From an uncultured Rhodospirillales bacterium (GTDB lineage: Bacteria > Pseudomonadota > Alphaproteobacteria > ATCC43930 > CGMCC-115725), in the NCBI GenBank assembly GCA_903897565.1, contig CAIUCF010000135.1, forward strand, positions 1 to 6,386: a DNA stretch of 6,386 nucleotides, written 5' to 3'. Positions within the stretch are counted from its first letter, which is position 1; the number at the start of each line of letters is the position of its first letter. The notes under the pieces are model-generated. The model saw only the letters and a program-made list of their open reading frames with translations. It was not told the DNA's origin and made no database searches. Shown here piece after piece: positions 1 to 6,386 of this stretch. The position numbers and the translations under genes were made by a program.

Positions 1-1002
1 ATCGGTCATATCCTGGCTACAGCCGGCGTCCCTGTCGCGGTCGGCGGCAATCTCGGCACGCCGGTGCTGGCGCTGCCGGCGCTGGGGGCCGACGGCCGCT
101 ACGTCATCGAGACCAGCTCCTATCAGCTCGACCTGATCCACGAGACGCGGTTCGCGATCGCCGTGCTGTTGAACCTGACTCCGGATCATCTCGACCGCCA
201 TGGCGATATGGGTGGCTACGCCGCGGCGAAGCGGCGGATCTTTCGCCGCCAGCAGGCCGGCGATACGGCGGTAATCGGCATCGACGACGAGCATGGTCGC
301 GCGCTCGCCGCCGAACTCGCGTCGGAACCCGCGGATGTCGTCGCGATCTCGTCCGAAGCCGTGCCGGTCGGCGGGGTCGGCGTCAGCGACGGATGTCTGG
401 TCGATCATCTCGGCACGACGCCGGTGACAGTAATGGATCTGCGCGCTGTCGCGACCCTGCCGGGCGCCCATAACTGGCAGAATGCCGCCGCGGCCTATGC
501 CGCCTGCCGTGCCGCTGGGCTCGAATCCGCGACGATCGCCGCAGCTATCGCGACATATCCCGGCCTCGCCCATCGCCAGGAGCTGGTCGGCACGGTCGAC
601 GGCGTCCGCTTCGTCAATGATTCCAAGGCGACCAATGCCGATGCCGCCGCCAAGGCGCTGGGCTGCTACGATCGCATCTACTGGATTGCCGGCGGCAAGC
701 CCAAGGCCGGCGGCATCGCCTCACTGACGCCGTATTTCGACCGCATCGTCCATGCCTATCTGATCGGCGCGGCGGCTGATGATTTTGCGACAATTCTCGA
801 CGGCAAGGTCGCGGTGACGAAATCCGGCGATCTGAAGACCGCGGTGGCGGATGCCGCCCGCGACGCGGGGCAGGACGGCTCGGGCCGCGCCGTGGTGCTG
901 CTGTCCCCGGCCTGCGCCTCGTGGGATCAGTTCACCAGTTTCGAGGCCCGCGGCGATGATTTCCGCCGCTTCGTCACCGCCCTGTCGCAGGAGGCCGCAT
1001 AA
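1..1002 (+). CDS. murD: UDP-N-acetylmuramoyl-L-alanine--D-glutamate ligase (MurD), 5' partial
   Basis: Cytoplasmic Mur ligase that uses ATP to add D-glutamate to UDP-MurNAc-L-Ala. The frame is open from base 1, so the start lies upstream; 333 codons plus TAA are visible. Against a usual ~450-470 residues, about 130 N-terminal residues are missing, including the UDP-binding domain and the ATP P-loop. Counting codons from base 1, visible motifs are GGNLGTP (15-21), ETSSYQLD (37-44, with the metal/ATP-site Glu), NLTPDHLDRH (58-67), AAAKRRIF with a Lys at 77 matching the carbamylated lysine of Mur ligases, GAHNWQN (155-161), GLAHR (188-192), NDSKATN (206-212), AGGKPKAGG (230-238) and LLSPACASWDQF (300-311). 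The tail FxxRGxxF is typical of MurD. NDSKATN and SPACASWDQF separate it from MurC, MurE and MurF. Its stop overlaps the ftsW start by 1 nt. No frameshift or missing motif is seen. Confidence 0.97.
   Translation: MGHILATAGVPVAVGGNLGTPVLALPALGADGRYVIETSSYQLDLIHETRFAIAVLLNLTPDHLDRHGDMGGYAAAKRRIFRRQQAGDTAVIGIDDEHGRALAAELASEPADVVAISSEAVPVGGVGVSDGCLVDHLGTTPVTVMDLRAVATLPGAHNWQNAAAAYAACRAAGLESATIAAAIATYPGLAHRQELVGTVDGVRFVNDSKATNADAAAKALGCYDRIYWIAGGKPKAGGIASLTPYFDRIVHAYLIGAAADDFATILDGKVAVTKSGDLKTAVADAARDAGQDGSGRAVVLLSPACASWDQFTSFEARGDDFRRFVTALSQEAA
989..994 (+). promoter_or_regulatory. Strong Shine-Dalgarno for ftsW, inside the end of murD
   Basis: AGGAGG sits 7 nt before the ATG at 1002, within the last codons of murD. 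It is a near-perfect anti-SD match and fixes the ftsW start at the TAATG overlap rather than at the internal Met codon 11. Confidence 0.8.
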
Positions 1003-2126
1003 TGGCGATCGCGCGTACCGATCAATCGGCCATGGGCCGCTGGTGGTGGACGGTCGACCGCTGGACCGTATTGGCGCTGGTGGTGCTATGCGGCTTCGGC
1101 GCGCTGATGGCGATGGCGGCAAGCCCGGCGGTGGCGCAGCGCATCGGCGCCGACAGCTTCCATTTCGTCCATCATCAGCTGGCCCTGCTGCCGGCGACCA
1201 TGGCGATCATGTTCGCGGTGTCGCTGCAATCGCCCCGCTCGATCCGGCGGACGGCGGCGATCACCCTGGTGATCTCGCTCATCCTGCTGGCGCTGACTTT
1301 CGTGATCGGCAGCGAGGTCAAGGGGGCGCGGCGCTGGATCGGCATGGGGCCGCTGTCGATCCAACCCTCGGAATTCGTCAAGCCCGCCTTCGCCGTGATC
1401 TGCGCCTGGCTGCTCGCCGAGCAGAAGAATCCGTCGAGCAAGATCCCCGGCAATGCCATCGTCGCCGGGCTGTTCCTGGTGATCGTGGCGATGCTGATCA
1501 AGCAGCCGGATCTCGGCCAGACCATCGTGATCTCCGCGATCGTGTTCGCCGAAGCGTTCCTGGCCGGACTGCCGGTAATCCTCGTCGCGGTCGGGGCGAT
1601 GGTCGGGGCCGGCGGTCTTGCCGCCGCCTATTTCCTGCTGCCCCACGTCCATTCCCGCATTGACCGCTTTCTCGATCCCTCGGGGGGCGGCGGCTATCAG
1701 GTGACACGGTCGCTCGAGGCGTTCTCGAATGGCGGGCTCTGGGGCCGCGGCCCCGGTGAGGGCACCGTCAAGAACTACCTGCCCGACGCCCATGCCGATT
1801 TCGTCTTCGCCGTTGCCGGCGAAGAATTCGGGCTCGTGGTCTGTCTGGTCATCGTGCTGCTGTTCGGCTTCGTCGTGCTGCGCGGCTTCGCCCGGCTGAT
1901 GCAGGAGCATAATCTCTATGTCGTGCTGGCCGGCGCGGGGCTGCTCGTCCAGTTCGGGCTGCAGGCGGTGATCAACATGGCGTCGACCCTGCATCTGATC
2001 CCGACGAAGGGCATGACCCTGCCGTTCCTGTCCTATGGCGGCTCGTCGCTGCTGGCCCTCGGCCTCGGCATGGGCATGGTGCTGGGATTGACCCGCAAGC
2101 GCTTCGGCACGGGTGAGCTGACATGA
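1002..2126 (+). CDS. ftsW: Septal peptidoglycan polymerase FtsW (SEDS family)
   Basis: Inner-membrane SEDS glycosyltransferase that polymerises lipid II at the division septum, normally with the class B PBP FtsI. It has 374 residues, usual for the family. Hydrophobic segments fit about ten membrane helices, roughly at 22-41, 58-76, 85-103, 125-139, 152-166, 172-190, 192-213, 274-294, 304-326 and 340-363. The large periplasmic loop lies at about 214-273. Motifs seen: GARRWIG (108-114), QPSEFVK (121-127), QPDLGQT (168-174), GGLWGRGPGEGTVK (244-257), and HADF (264-267), whose D266 aligns with the catalytic aspartate of FtsW/RodA. The signature from NMAST (325) through HLIPTKGMTLPF to LSYGGSS (343-349) is complete. 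FtsW is preferred over RodA because of the dcw context and the NGGLWGRGPGEG loop; RodA normally lies beside mrdA (PBP2). The start has a strong SD. The 3' end overlaps murG by 4 nt (ATGA). Confidence 0.97.
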   Translation: MAIARTDQSAMGRWWWTVDRWTVLALVVLCGFGALMAMAASPAVAQRIGADSFHFVHHQLALLPATMAIMFAVSLQSPRSIRRTAAITLVISLILLALTFVIGSEVKGARRWIGMGPLSIQPSEFVKPAFAVICAWLLAEQKNPSSKIPGNAIVAGLFLVIVAMLIKQPDLGQTIVISAIVFAEAFLAGLPVILVAVGAMVGAGGLAAAYFLLPHVHSRIDRFLDPSGGGGYQVTRSLEAFSNGGLWGRGPGEGTVKNYLPDAHADFVFAVAGEEFGLVVCLVIVLLFGFVVLRGFARLMQEHNLYVVLAGAGLLVQFGLQAVINMASTLHLIPTKGMTLPFLSYGGSSLLALGLGMGMVLGLTRKRFGTGELT

Positions 2127-3217
2127 GCCGCTACGTCATCCTCGCGGCAGGCGGCACCGGCGGGCATCTGTTCCCGGCAGAGGCGCTGGCGCGCGAGTTC
2201 CTCAAGCGCGGCCGCCCGGTCGCGCTGGTCACCGACAAACGCGGCGGCAATTTTCCGGTCGCGGGCGTCGAGACCTTCCGCATTCCCGCCGGCCAGTTCG
2301 GGAGCGGCTTGCTGGCGAAGCTGCGCGGCGTGTTCGATCTCGGCCGCGGCTTCATGGCGGCGAGCCGGCTGTTGCGCCGCCTCAAGCCGGGCGCGGTGGT
2401 CGGATTCGGCGGCTATCCCTCAATGCCGACGATGCTCGCCGCCCAGCAACTCGGGATGGCCACCATCATTCACGAACAGAACGCCGTGCTCGGCCGCGCC
2501 AACGCGAGTTTGGCGCCGCGGGTCGATCGCATCGCCACCCATTTCGCGCAGGCCGAGGGCCTCGCCGCCCGTCTGCACGACAAGATCTCACCGACCGGCA
2601 ATCCGGTCCGTCCCGCGATCTCGGCCTTGCGCGAGACACCTTATGTCGCGCCGACCGTCGAGGGTCCGTTCCGGATCCTGGTGATCGGCGGCAGCCAGGG
2701 CGCGCGCATCCTTTCGGCCGTGGTGCCCGAGGCGCTGCTTTCGCTGTCGCCGCAGCTGCAGGCGCGGATCGAGCTCAGCCAGCAGGCGCGACCCGAAGAT
2801 CTCGACGCCGTCACCGCGCGCTACGCCGCGGCCGGGCTGAAATCCGAGGTCAAGCGCTTCTTCGACGACATGCCGCAGCGTCTTGCCGGCGCCCATCTGG
2901 TGATCGGGCGGGCCGGGGGCTCGACGACGGCCGAGCTCACGGTTTCCGGGCGGCCGGCGATCCTCGTGCCTTACGCCGCCGCGATCGCCGACGAGCAGAC
3001 CGCCAATGCCCGCAACCTCGTTGCCCGCGGCGCGGCCTGGCTGTTGCCGGAGTCCGAATTCACCGCGCCGGCTTTGGCCGCGCTGGTCGAGAAGCTCGCG
3101 GCCGAGCCGGCATTGCTCGCCGACGCCGCTGCCGCCGCGCGCGCCATGGGCGAGCCTGAGGCTGCCGTCAAACTCGCTGATCTGGTTGAACGCGTCGAAC
3201 GGGAGCGCGCCGCATGA
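2123..3217 (+). CDS. murG: UDP-GlcNAc:undecaprenyl-PP-MurNAc-pentapeptide GlcNAc transferase (MurG)
   Basis: Peripheral membrane GT-B glycosyltransferase (family GT28) that moves GlcNAc from UDP-GlcNAc onto lipid I to give lipid II, the substrate of the adjacent FtsW. It has 364 residues, normal length. The N-terminal Rossmann domain carries the glycine-rich loop GGTGGH (10-15, with the conserved His), GFGGYPS (94-100) and HEQN (117-120). TGNPVR (158-163) leads to the C-terminal donor domain with GGSQGA (189-194), GRAGGSTTAEL (262-272, with E271 at the position of the uracil/ribose-contacting Glu), GRPAILVPY (276-284) and DEQTANA (290-296). The last ~50 residues are Ala- and charge-rich helix. 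The start is set by the ATGA overlap with ftsW, by GGTGAG at 2112-2117 (5 nt spacing), and by the first glycine-rich loop coming right after MSRYVILAA. It overlaps murC by 4 nt. Confidence 0.97.
   Translation: MSRYVILAAGGTGGHLFPAEALAREFLKRGRPVALVTDKRGGNFPVAGVETFRIPAGQFGSGLLAKLRGVFDLGRGFMAASRLLRRLKPGAVVGFGGYPSMPTMLAAQQLGMATIIHEQNAVLGRANASLAPRVDRIATHFAQAEGLAARLHDKISPTGNPVRPAISALRETPYVAPTVEGPFRILVIGGSQGARILSAVVPEALLSLSPQLQARIELSQQARPEDLDAVTARYAAAGLKSEVKRFFDDMPQRLAGAHLVIGRAGGSTTAELTVSGRPAILVPYAAAIADEQTANARNLVARGAAWLLPESEFTAPALAALVEKLAAEPALLADAAAAARAMGEPEAAVKLADLVERVERERAA
3201..3205 (+). promoter_or_regulatory. Shine-Dalgarno for murC, inside the end of murG
   Basis: GGGAG lies 8 nt before the murC ATG at 3214 and overlaps the last murG codons. 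It is a moderate match and supports the ATGA-overlap start. Confidence 0.55.
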
Positions 3218-4635
3218 GAGCCCTTCCGCTGACCATCGGCACGGTCCATTTCGTCGGCATCGGCGGCATCGGCATGAGCGGCATCGCCGAGATCCTGCAT
3301 AATCTCGGCTATTCGGTGCAGGGCAGCGACGTCGCCGAAAGCGCCAATACCCAGCGCCTCGTCAATCTCGGCATTCCGGTCCATATCGGCCATCGCGCCG
3401 AGAATATCGACCAGGCCCAGGTCATCGTCGTGTCCTCCGCCATCAAGTCGGAGAATCCGGAGCTGCAGGCGGCACGCCAGCGTCTGCTGCCGGTGGTACG
3501 GCGCGCCGAGATGCTGGGCGAGCTGATGCGGCTGAAATGGTCGATCGCCGTCGCCGGCACCCATGGCAAGACCACGACGACCTCGCTGATCAGCGCCATG
3601 CTCGAGGCGGCCAAGTTCGACCCGACCGTGATCAATGGCGGCATCATCAACGCCTATGGCACCAATGCCCGGCTCGGCAGCGGCGAGTGGCTGGTGGCCG
3701 AGGCCGACGAGAGTGACGGCACCTTCACCAAGCTGCCTGCGACGATCGGGATCGTCACCAATATCGATCCCGAGCATCTCGATTTCTACGGCTCGGTCGA
3801 GGCATTGCACGCCGCCTTCGACAGCTTCGTCTCGAATATCCCGTTCTACGGCTTTGCCGCTCTGTGCATCGACCACCCCGTGGTCCAGGGCATGATCGCG
3901 CGCGTGCCCGACCGTCGCATCATCACCTACGGACTGACTCCGCAGGCGGATGTCCGCGCCGTCGACATCAGTTTCGGGCCCGAGGGGGCGAAGTTCGACG
4001 TCGTGGTCACCGATCGCGCGCTGCAGGAAAGCCGGGTGATCCCGCGCTTCCGCCTGCCGATGTTCGGCCTGCACAACGTCCAGAATTCGCTGGCCGCCAT
4101 CCTCGTCGGTATCGAGATGGGTGTCGAAGACGCGGTGTTGCGCGCCGGGCTCGCCAGCTTCAAGGGCGTCAAGCGCCGCTTCACCAAGACCGGCGAGTCG
4201 AATGGCGTGACCGTGATCGACGATTACGGCCATCACCCGGTCGAGATCGCCGCTGTGCTGCGGGCCGCGCGCCAGGCGACCACCGGCAGCGTCATCGCGG
4301 TCGTGCAGCCCCATCGCTACAGCCGCGTCGCTCATCTGTTCGAGGATTTCTGCCGCTGCTTCAATGATGCCGACGCCGTGCTGGTGGCCGATATCTATGC
4401 CGCGGGCGAAGCGCCGATCCCGGGCATCGATCGCGATTCCCTGGTCGCCGGTCTGGTCTCGCACGGGCATCGCCATGCCGAGGCCATGAAGGACCCTGCG
4501 CATCTGCCGGAGATCGTCAGCCGGCTCGCCCGGCCCGGCGATTTCGTCGTCTGCCTCGGCGCCGGGTCGATCACCCATTGGGCTAATGCGCTGCCGCAGG
4601 CGCTCGACAAACTGCGCGCCGGTGGCGCCTCATGA
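3214..4635 (+). CDS. murC: UDP-N-acetylmuramate--L-alanine ligase (MurC)
   Basis: Cytoplasmic ATP-dependent ligase that joins L-alanine to UDP-MurNAc, the first amino acid of the stem peptide. It has 473 residues, matching the usual ~460-490. Three Mur-ligase domains can be followed. The UDP-binding domain has FVGIGGIGMSG (13-23). The central ATPase domain has the P-loop GTHGKTTTTS (115-124, K119), EADESDGTF (163-171), VTNIDPEHLD (181-190) and GLHNVQNSLAA (285-295). The C-terminal domain has FKGVKRRF (316-323), DDYGHHPVEI (336-345), QPHRYSR (365-371) and a glycine turn LGAGSI (448-453). The GIGGIGMSG loop and the DDYGHHP motif separate MurC from MurD, MurE and MurF; Mpl, the recycling relative, is excluded by these motifs and by context. 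It uses the product of MurB, encoded next, and feeds MurD, encoded first in the window. It overlaps murG and murB by 4 nt each (ATGA). No defect is seen. Confidence 0.98.
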   Translation: MRALPLTIGTVHFVGIGGIGMSGIAEILHNLGYSVQGSDVAESANTQRLVNLGIPVHIGHRAENIDQAQVIVVSSAIKSENPELQAARQRLLPVVRRAEMLGELMRLKWSIAVAGTHGKTTTTSLISAMLEAAKFDPTVINGGIINAYGTNARLGSGEWLVAEADESDGTFTKLPATIGIVTNIDPEHLDFYGSVEALHAAFDSFVSNIPFYGFAALCIDHPVVQGMIARVPDRRIITYGLTPQADVRAVDISFGPEGAKFDVVVTDRALQESRVIPRFRLPMFGLHNVQNSLAAILVGIEMGVEDAVLRAGLASFKGVKRRFTKTGESNGVTVIDDYGHHPVEIAAVLRAARQATTGSVIAVVQPHRYSRVAHLFEDFCRCFNDADAVLVADIYAAGEAPIPGIDRDSLVAGLVSHGHRHAEAMKDPAHLPEIVSRLARPGDFVVCLGAGSITHWANALPQALDKLRAGGAS

Positions 4636-5570
4636 ACAAGGCGACCCTGATGCCCGGCCTGATCGACCGACTGCCCAAGGTCCGCGGCCGCCTGGTCGAG
4701 AATGCGCCGCTGGCGCCGCTGAGCTGGTTCCGCACCGGTGGTTCGGCCGAGGTGCTGTTCAAGCCGGCGGATATCGGCGACCTCACGGCATTTCTGACCG
4801 GCAAGCCGGCGGATGTTCCGGTTACCGTGTTGGGCGTCGGCTCCAATCTGCTGATCCGCGACGGCGGCGTCCGCGGTGTCGTGATCCGGCTCGGCAAGGG
4901 CTTCGCCGAGGTCGCGGTCCAGGACGACATCATCTTCGCCGGCGCCGGCGCGCTCGACACCACGGTCGCCCAGGCTGCCGCGGAAGCCGGTCTCGGCGGG
5001 CTCGAATTTCTGTCGGGCATTCCCGGCACGATCGGCGGCGGGCTGCGCATGAATGCCGGGGCCTATGGTCGCGAGATGCGTGACGTGCTGCTCGCGGTGA
5101 CGGCGATCGACCTGGCCGGCCAGCATTTCGAGATGACGGGTGCCGAGCTCGGCTTGAGCTATCGCCATTGCGATGCGCCCGAGGACTGGATCTTTCTCCA
5201 CGCCACCCTGGCGGCGGCGCCGGCCGATCCGGCGGCGATCCGTGCCCGCATGGCCGAGATCAAGGCCAAGCGGGAGGAGAGCCAGCCGATCCGCACCCGC
5301 ACCGGAGGCTCGACCTTCGCCAATCCTCCGGGCGCCAAGGCCTGGGAGTTGATCGACCGTGCCGGCTGCCGCGGCCTCAAGCGGGGCGCGGCGATGGTGT
5401 CGGAACTCCATACCAATTTCCTCGTCAATCTCGGCGGCGCCACTGCGGCCGATATCGAGGGACTGGGCGAAGAGGTTCGGCGCCGCGTCTTCGAGATGTC
5501 GGGAATTCGTCTCGAGTGGGAAATCCGCCGCATCGGCAGCCCGATCCCAGAGCTGCGGGAGGCGCCGTGA
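4632..5570 (+). CDS. murB: UDP-N-acetylenolpyruvoylglucosamine reductase (MurB), type II
   Basis: Cytoplasmic FAD enzyme that uses NADPH to reduce UDP-GlcNAc-enolpyruvate to UDP-MurNAc, the substrate of MurC. Its 312 residues fit the shorter type II MurB rather than the ~340-residue E. coli type I. FAD-domain motifs are SWFRTGG (31-37), LGVGSNLLIRDGG (67-79), LEFLSGIPGTIGG (124-136) and RMNAGAYG (139-146). LSYRHC (175-180) supplies R178, the likely conserved substrate-site Arg. GGSTFANPPG (225-234) supplies S227, the expected catalytic proton donor. SELHTNF (257-263) and LEWEIRRIG (294-302) follow, with E297 aligning with the catalytic Glu of the usual LEPEVR motif. These residue assignments are by motif analogy. 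The ATGA overlap with murC gives the start; the SD is weak (GGTGG at 4621-4625, 6 nt spacing), so translation probably depends on coupling to murC. Met7 is a possible alternative start. The stop overlaps ddl by 1 nt (TGATG). Confidence 0.97.
   Translation: MNKATLMPGLIDRLPKVRGRLVENAPLAPLSWFRTGGSAEVLFKPADIGDLTAFLTGKPADVPVTVLGVGSNLLIRDGGVRGVVIRLGKGFAEVAVQDDIIFAGAGALDTTVAQAAAEAGLGGLEFLSGIPGTIGGGLRMNAGAYGREMRDVLLAVTAIDLAGQHFEMTGAELGLSYRHCDAPEDWIFLHATLAAAPADPAAIRARMAEIKAKREESQPIRTRTGGSTFANPPGAKAWELIDRAGCRGLKRGAAMVSELHTNFLVNLGGATAADIEGLGEEVRRRVFEMSGIRLEWEIRRIGSPIPELREAP
5557..5562 (+). promoter_or_regulatory. Strong Shine-Dalgarno for ddl, inside the end of murB
   Basis: GGGAGG lies 7 nt before the ddl ATG at 5570, within the last murB codons. 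It supports the TGATG-overlap start over the in-frame ATG at codon 9, which would cut into the conserved N-terminal strand just before the glycine loop. Confidence 0.75.
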
Positions 5571-6386
5571 TGCCGCGCCATGTCGCCGTGCTGATGGGGG
5601 GCTGGTCTGCCGAACGCGAGGTCTCGCTGTCGAGCGGCCGCGGTTGCGCCCAGGCGCTGCGCGAGGCCGGCTTCGAGGTCTCGGCGATCGATGTCGGCCG
5701 TGATCCGGCGGCGCTGCTGGCGGCGCTGACGCCGCGCCCGGACGTCGTGTTCAATGCGCTGCACGGCCGTGGCGGCGAGGACGGCACCATCCAGGCGATC
5801 CTCAACATGCTGGAGATCCCCTATACCCATTCCGGCCTGCTCGCCTCTGCGGTCGCCATGGACAAGCCGATGGCGAAATGCGTGTTCCACGACGCCGGCC
5901 TGCCGGTCGCCGAGGGCCGCGTCGCGACCCGGGCCGAGATCGTCGCCGGCCGTGTCATGGCGACGCCCTATGTCGTCAAGCCGACCAACGAGGGCTCCTC
6001 GGTCGGCGTCATCATCGTCCGCGCCGGTGAGAACCGGGCGATCCGCGACGATGAGGTGAATGACGAGATGCTGGTCGAGCGGTTCATCCCGGGACGAGAG
6101 CTGACTGTCGCGGTAATGGGCGATCGCGCGCTCGGCGTCATCGAGATCGTCTCGCGCGGCACCTGGTATGACTACGAATCCAAATATGCGACCGGCGGTT
6201 CCGAGCATCTATGCCCGGCGCCAATCCACGCGGACGCCTATGCAGAGGCGTGCCGGATCGCCGTGACCGCACATCAGGCGCTCGGCTGCCGCGGCGTCAG
6301 CCGCTCGGACCTGCGCTATGACGATACCGCTGGCGAGCCCGGGCAGCTCTACCTGCTCGAAGTGAATACCCAACCCGGCATGACCC
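5570..6386 (+). CDS. ddl: D-alanine--D-alanine ligase (Ddl), 3' partial
   Basis: Cytoplasmic ATP-grasp ligase that joins two D-alanines; MurF then adds the dipeptide to the stem peptide. The frame runs open off the window end after 272 codons; a typical Ddl has ~305-320 residues, so roughly 35-50 are missing. Motifs seen: GGWSAEREVSL (10-20, with the D-Ala-binding Glu at 15), NALHGRGGEDG (62-72), YTHSGLLASAVAMDK (85-99, with the conserved SG..AS block), the ATP-grasp Lys loop KPTNEGSSVGV (137-147), the omega-loop segment TWYDYESKY (198-206), RSDLRYDD (245-252, with the Arg and metal Asp) and LLEVNTQPGMT (262-272, with metal-binding Glu and Asn). The Tyr in YDYESKY is the residue usual in D-Ala-D-Ala ligases; D-Ala-D-Lac ligases of the VanA type differ there, so resistance-type activity is not suggested. 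The exact paralogue (DdlA or DdlB) cannot be told; dcw placement matches ddlB. Confidence 0.96.
   Translation, partial: MPRHVAVLMGGWSAEREVSLSSGRGCAQALREAGFEVSAIDVGRDPAALLAALTPRPDVVFNALHGRGGEDGTIQAILNMLEIPYTHSGLLASAVAMDKPMAKCVFHDAGLPVAEGRVATRAEIVAGRVMATPYVVKPTNEGSSVGVIIVRAGENRAIRDDEVNDEMLVERFIPGRELTVAVMGDRALGVIEIVSRGTWYDYESKYATGGSEHLCPAPIHADAYAEACRIAVTAHQALGCRGVSRSDLRYDDTAGEPGQLYLLEVNTQPGMT

Noticed and set aside
851..1663. A 270-codon + strand open frame bridging the end of murD and the start of ftsW.
   Set aside because: It is out of frame with both conserved genes and its product is Arg/Ala/Gly/Pro-rich without motifs; it would need to cross a junction already explained by the TAATG overlap.
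1086..1994. A 302-codon minus-strand open frame opposite ftsW.
   Set aside because: The translation is dominated by His, Gln, Asp and Arg, as expected when hydrophobic Leu/Val/Ile codons of a membrane protein are read in antisense. No conserved feature is seen.
2971..4578. A 535-codon open frame on the minus strand, opposite murC and the end of murG.
   Set aside because: Its translation is rich in Asp, His, Gly, Arg and Ala with no recognisable domain. It lies exactly antisense to a well-conserved gene in GC-rich DNA, where third-position G/C bias suppresses stops on the opposite strand. No independent coding evidence is visible.
4395..5411. A 338-codon minus-strand open frame opposite murC/murB.
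   Set aside because: Same composition artefact: low-complexity Arg/Ala/Gly/Asp-rich translation, no motif, fully covered by real genes on the + strand.
5159..6208. A 349-codon minus-strand open frame opposite murB/ddl.
   Set aside because: The opposite strand is a clear Ddl with all ATP-grasp motifs. The antisense product has no recognisable fold signature and is explained by codon bias.
1..6386. A possible novel system, mobile element, CRISPR array, RNA gene or internal terminator.
   Set aside because: Conserved coding sequence fills the whole window. I saw no direct repeats, T-run hairpins, tRNA-like segments or abrupt change in composition. It reads as an ordinary chromosomal dcw cluster.

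Overview
The window lies entirely inside a division and cell wall (dcw) gene cluster and reads in one direction on the + strand. The order is murD (5' end cut off by the window), ftsW, murG, murC, murB and ddl (3' end cut off by the window). High GC content, strong G/C preference at third codon positions, and the order murD-ftsW-murG-murC-murB-ddl point to an alphaproteobacterium. Supporting sequence traits are the WWWTVDR stretch near the FtsW N-terminus, the compact MurB with GSTFANPPG, and the GVSRSDLRYDD block in Ddl. I would not name a genus; Rhizobiales-, Sphingomonadales- and Rhodospirillales-like readings are all possible.

Layout: 1-1002 is the middle and C-terminal part of MurD (adds D-Glu). 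1002-2126 is FtsW, the septal SEDS glycan polymerase. 2123-3217 is MurG (makes lipid II). 3214-4635 is MurC (adds L-Ala). 4632-5570 is MurB (reduces the enolpyruvyl group to form UDP-MurNAc). 5570-6386 is the first ~272 residues of D-Ala-D-Ala ligase. No intergenic base is left: neighbouring genes overlap by 1 nt (TAATG at murD/ftsW, TGATG at murB/ddl) or 4 nt (ATGA at the three middle junctions). I see no promoter, terminator, RNA gene, repeat, mobile element or CRISPR, and there is no room between genes for most of these.

Together the genes cover most of the path from UDP-GlcNAc-enolpyruvate to septal glycan. MurB and MurC work before MurD in the cytoplasm, and Ddl supplies the D-Ala-D-Ala added later by MurF. 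MurG finishes lipid II on the inner membrane face and FtsW polymerises it at the septum. Expected neighbours outside the window are mraY and/or murF upstream and ftsQ-ftsA-ftsZ downstream; this is inferred from conserved dcw order.

Every gene looks intact where visible, with its key motifs present. I found no evidence of an undescribed system. The points worth noting are the fully overlapping gene chain, the association of the better Shine-Dalgarno sites with the 1-nt junctions, and long antisense open frames that I judge to be composition artefacts.
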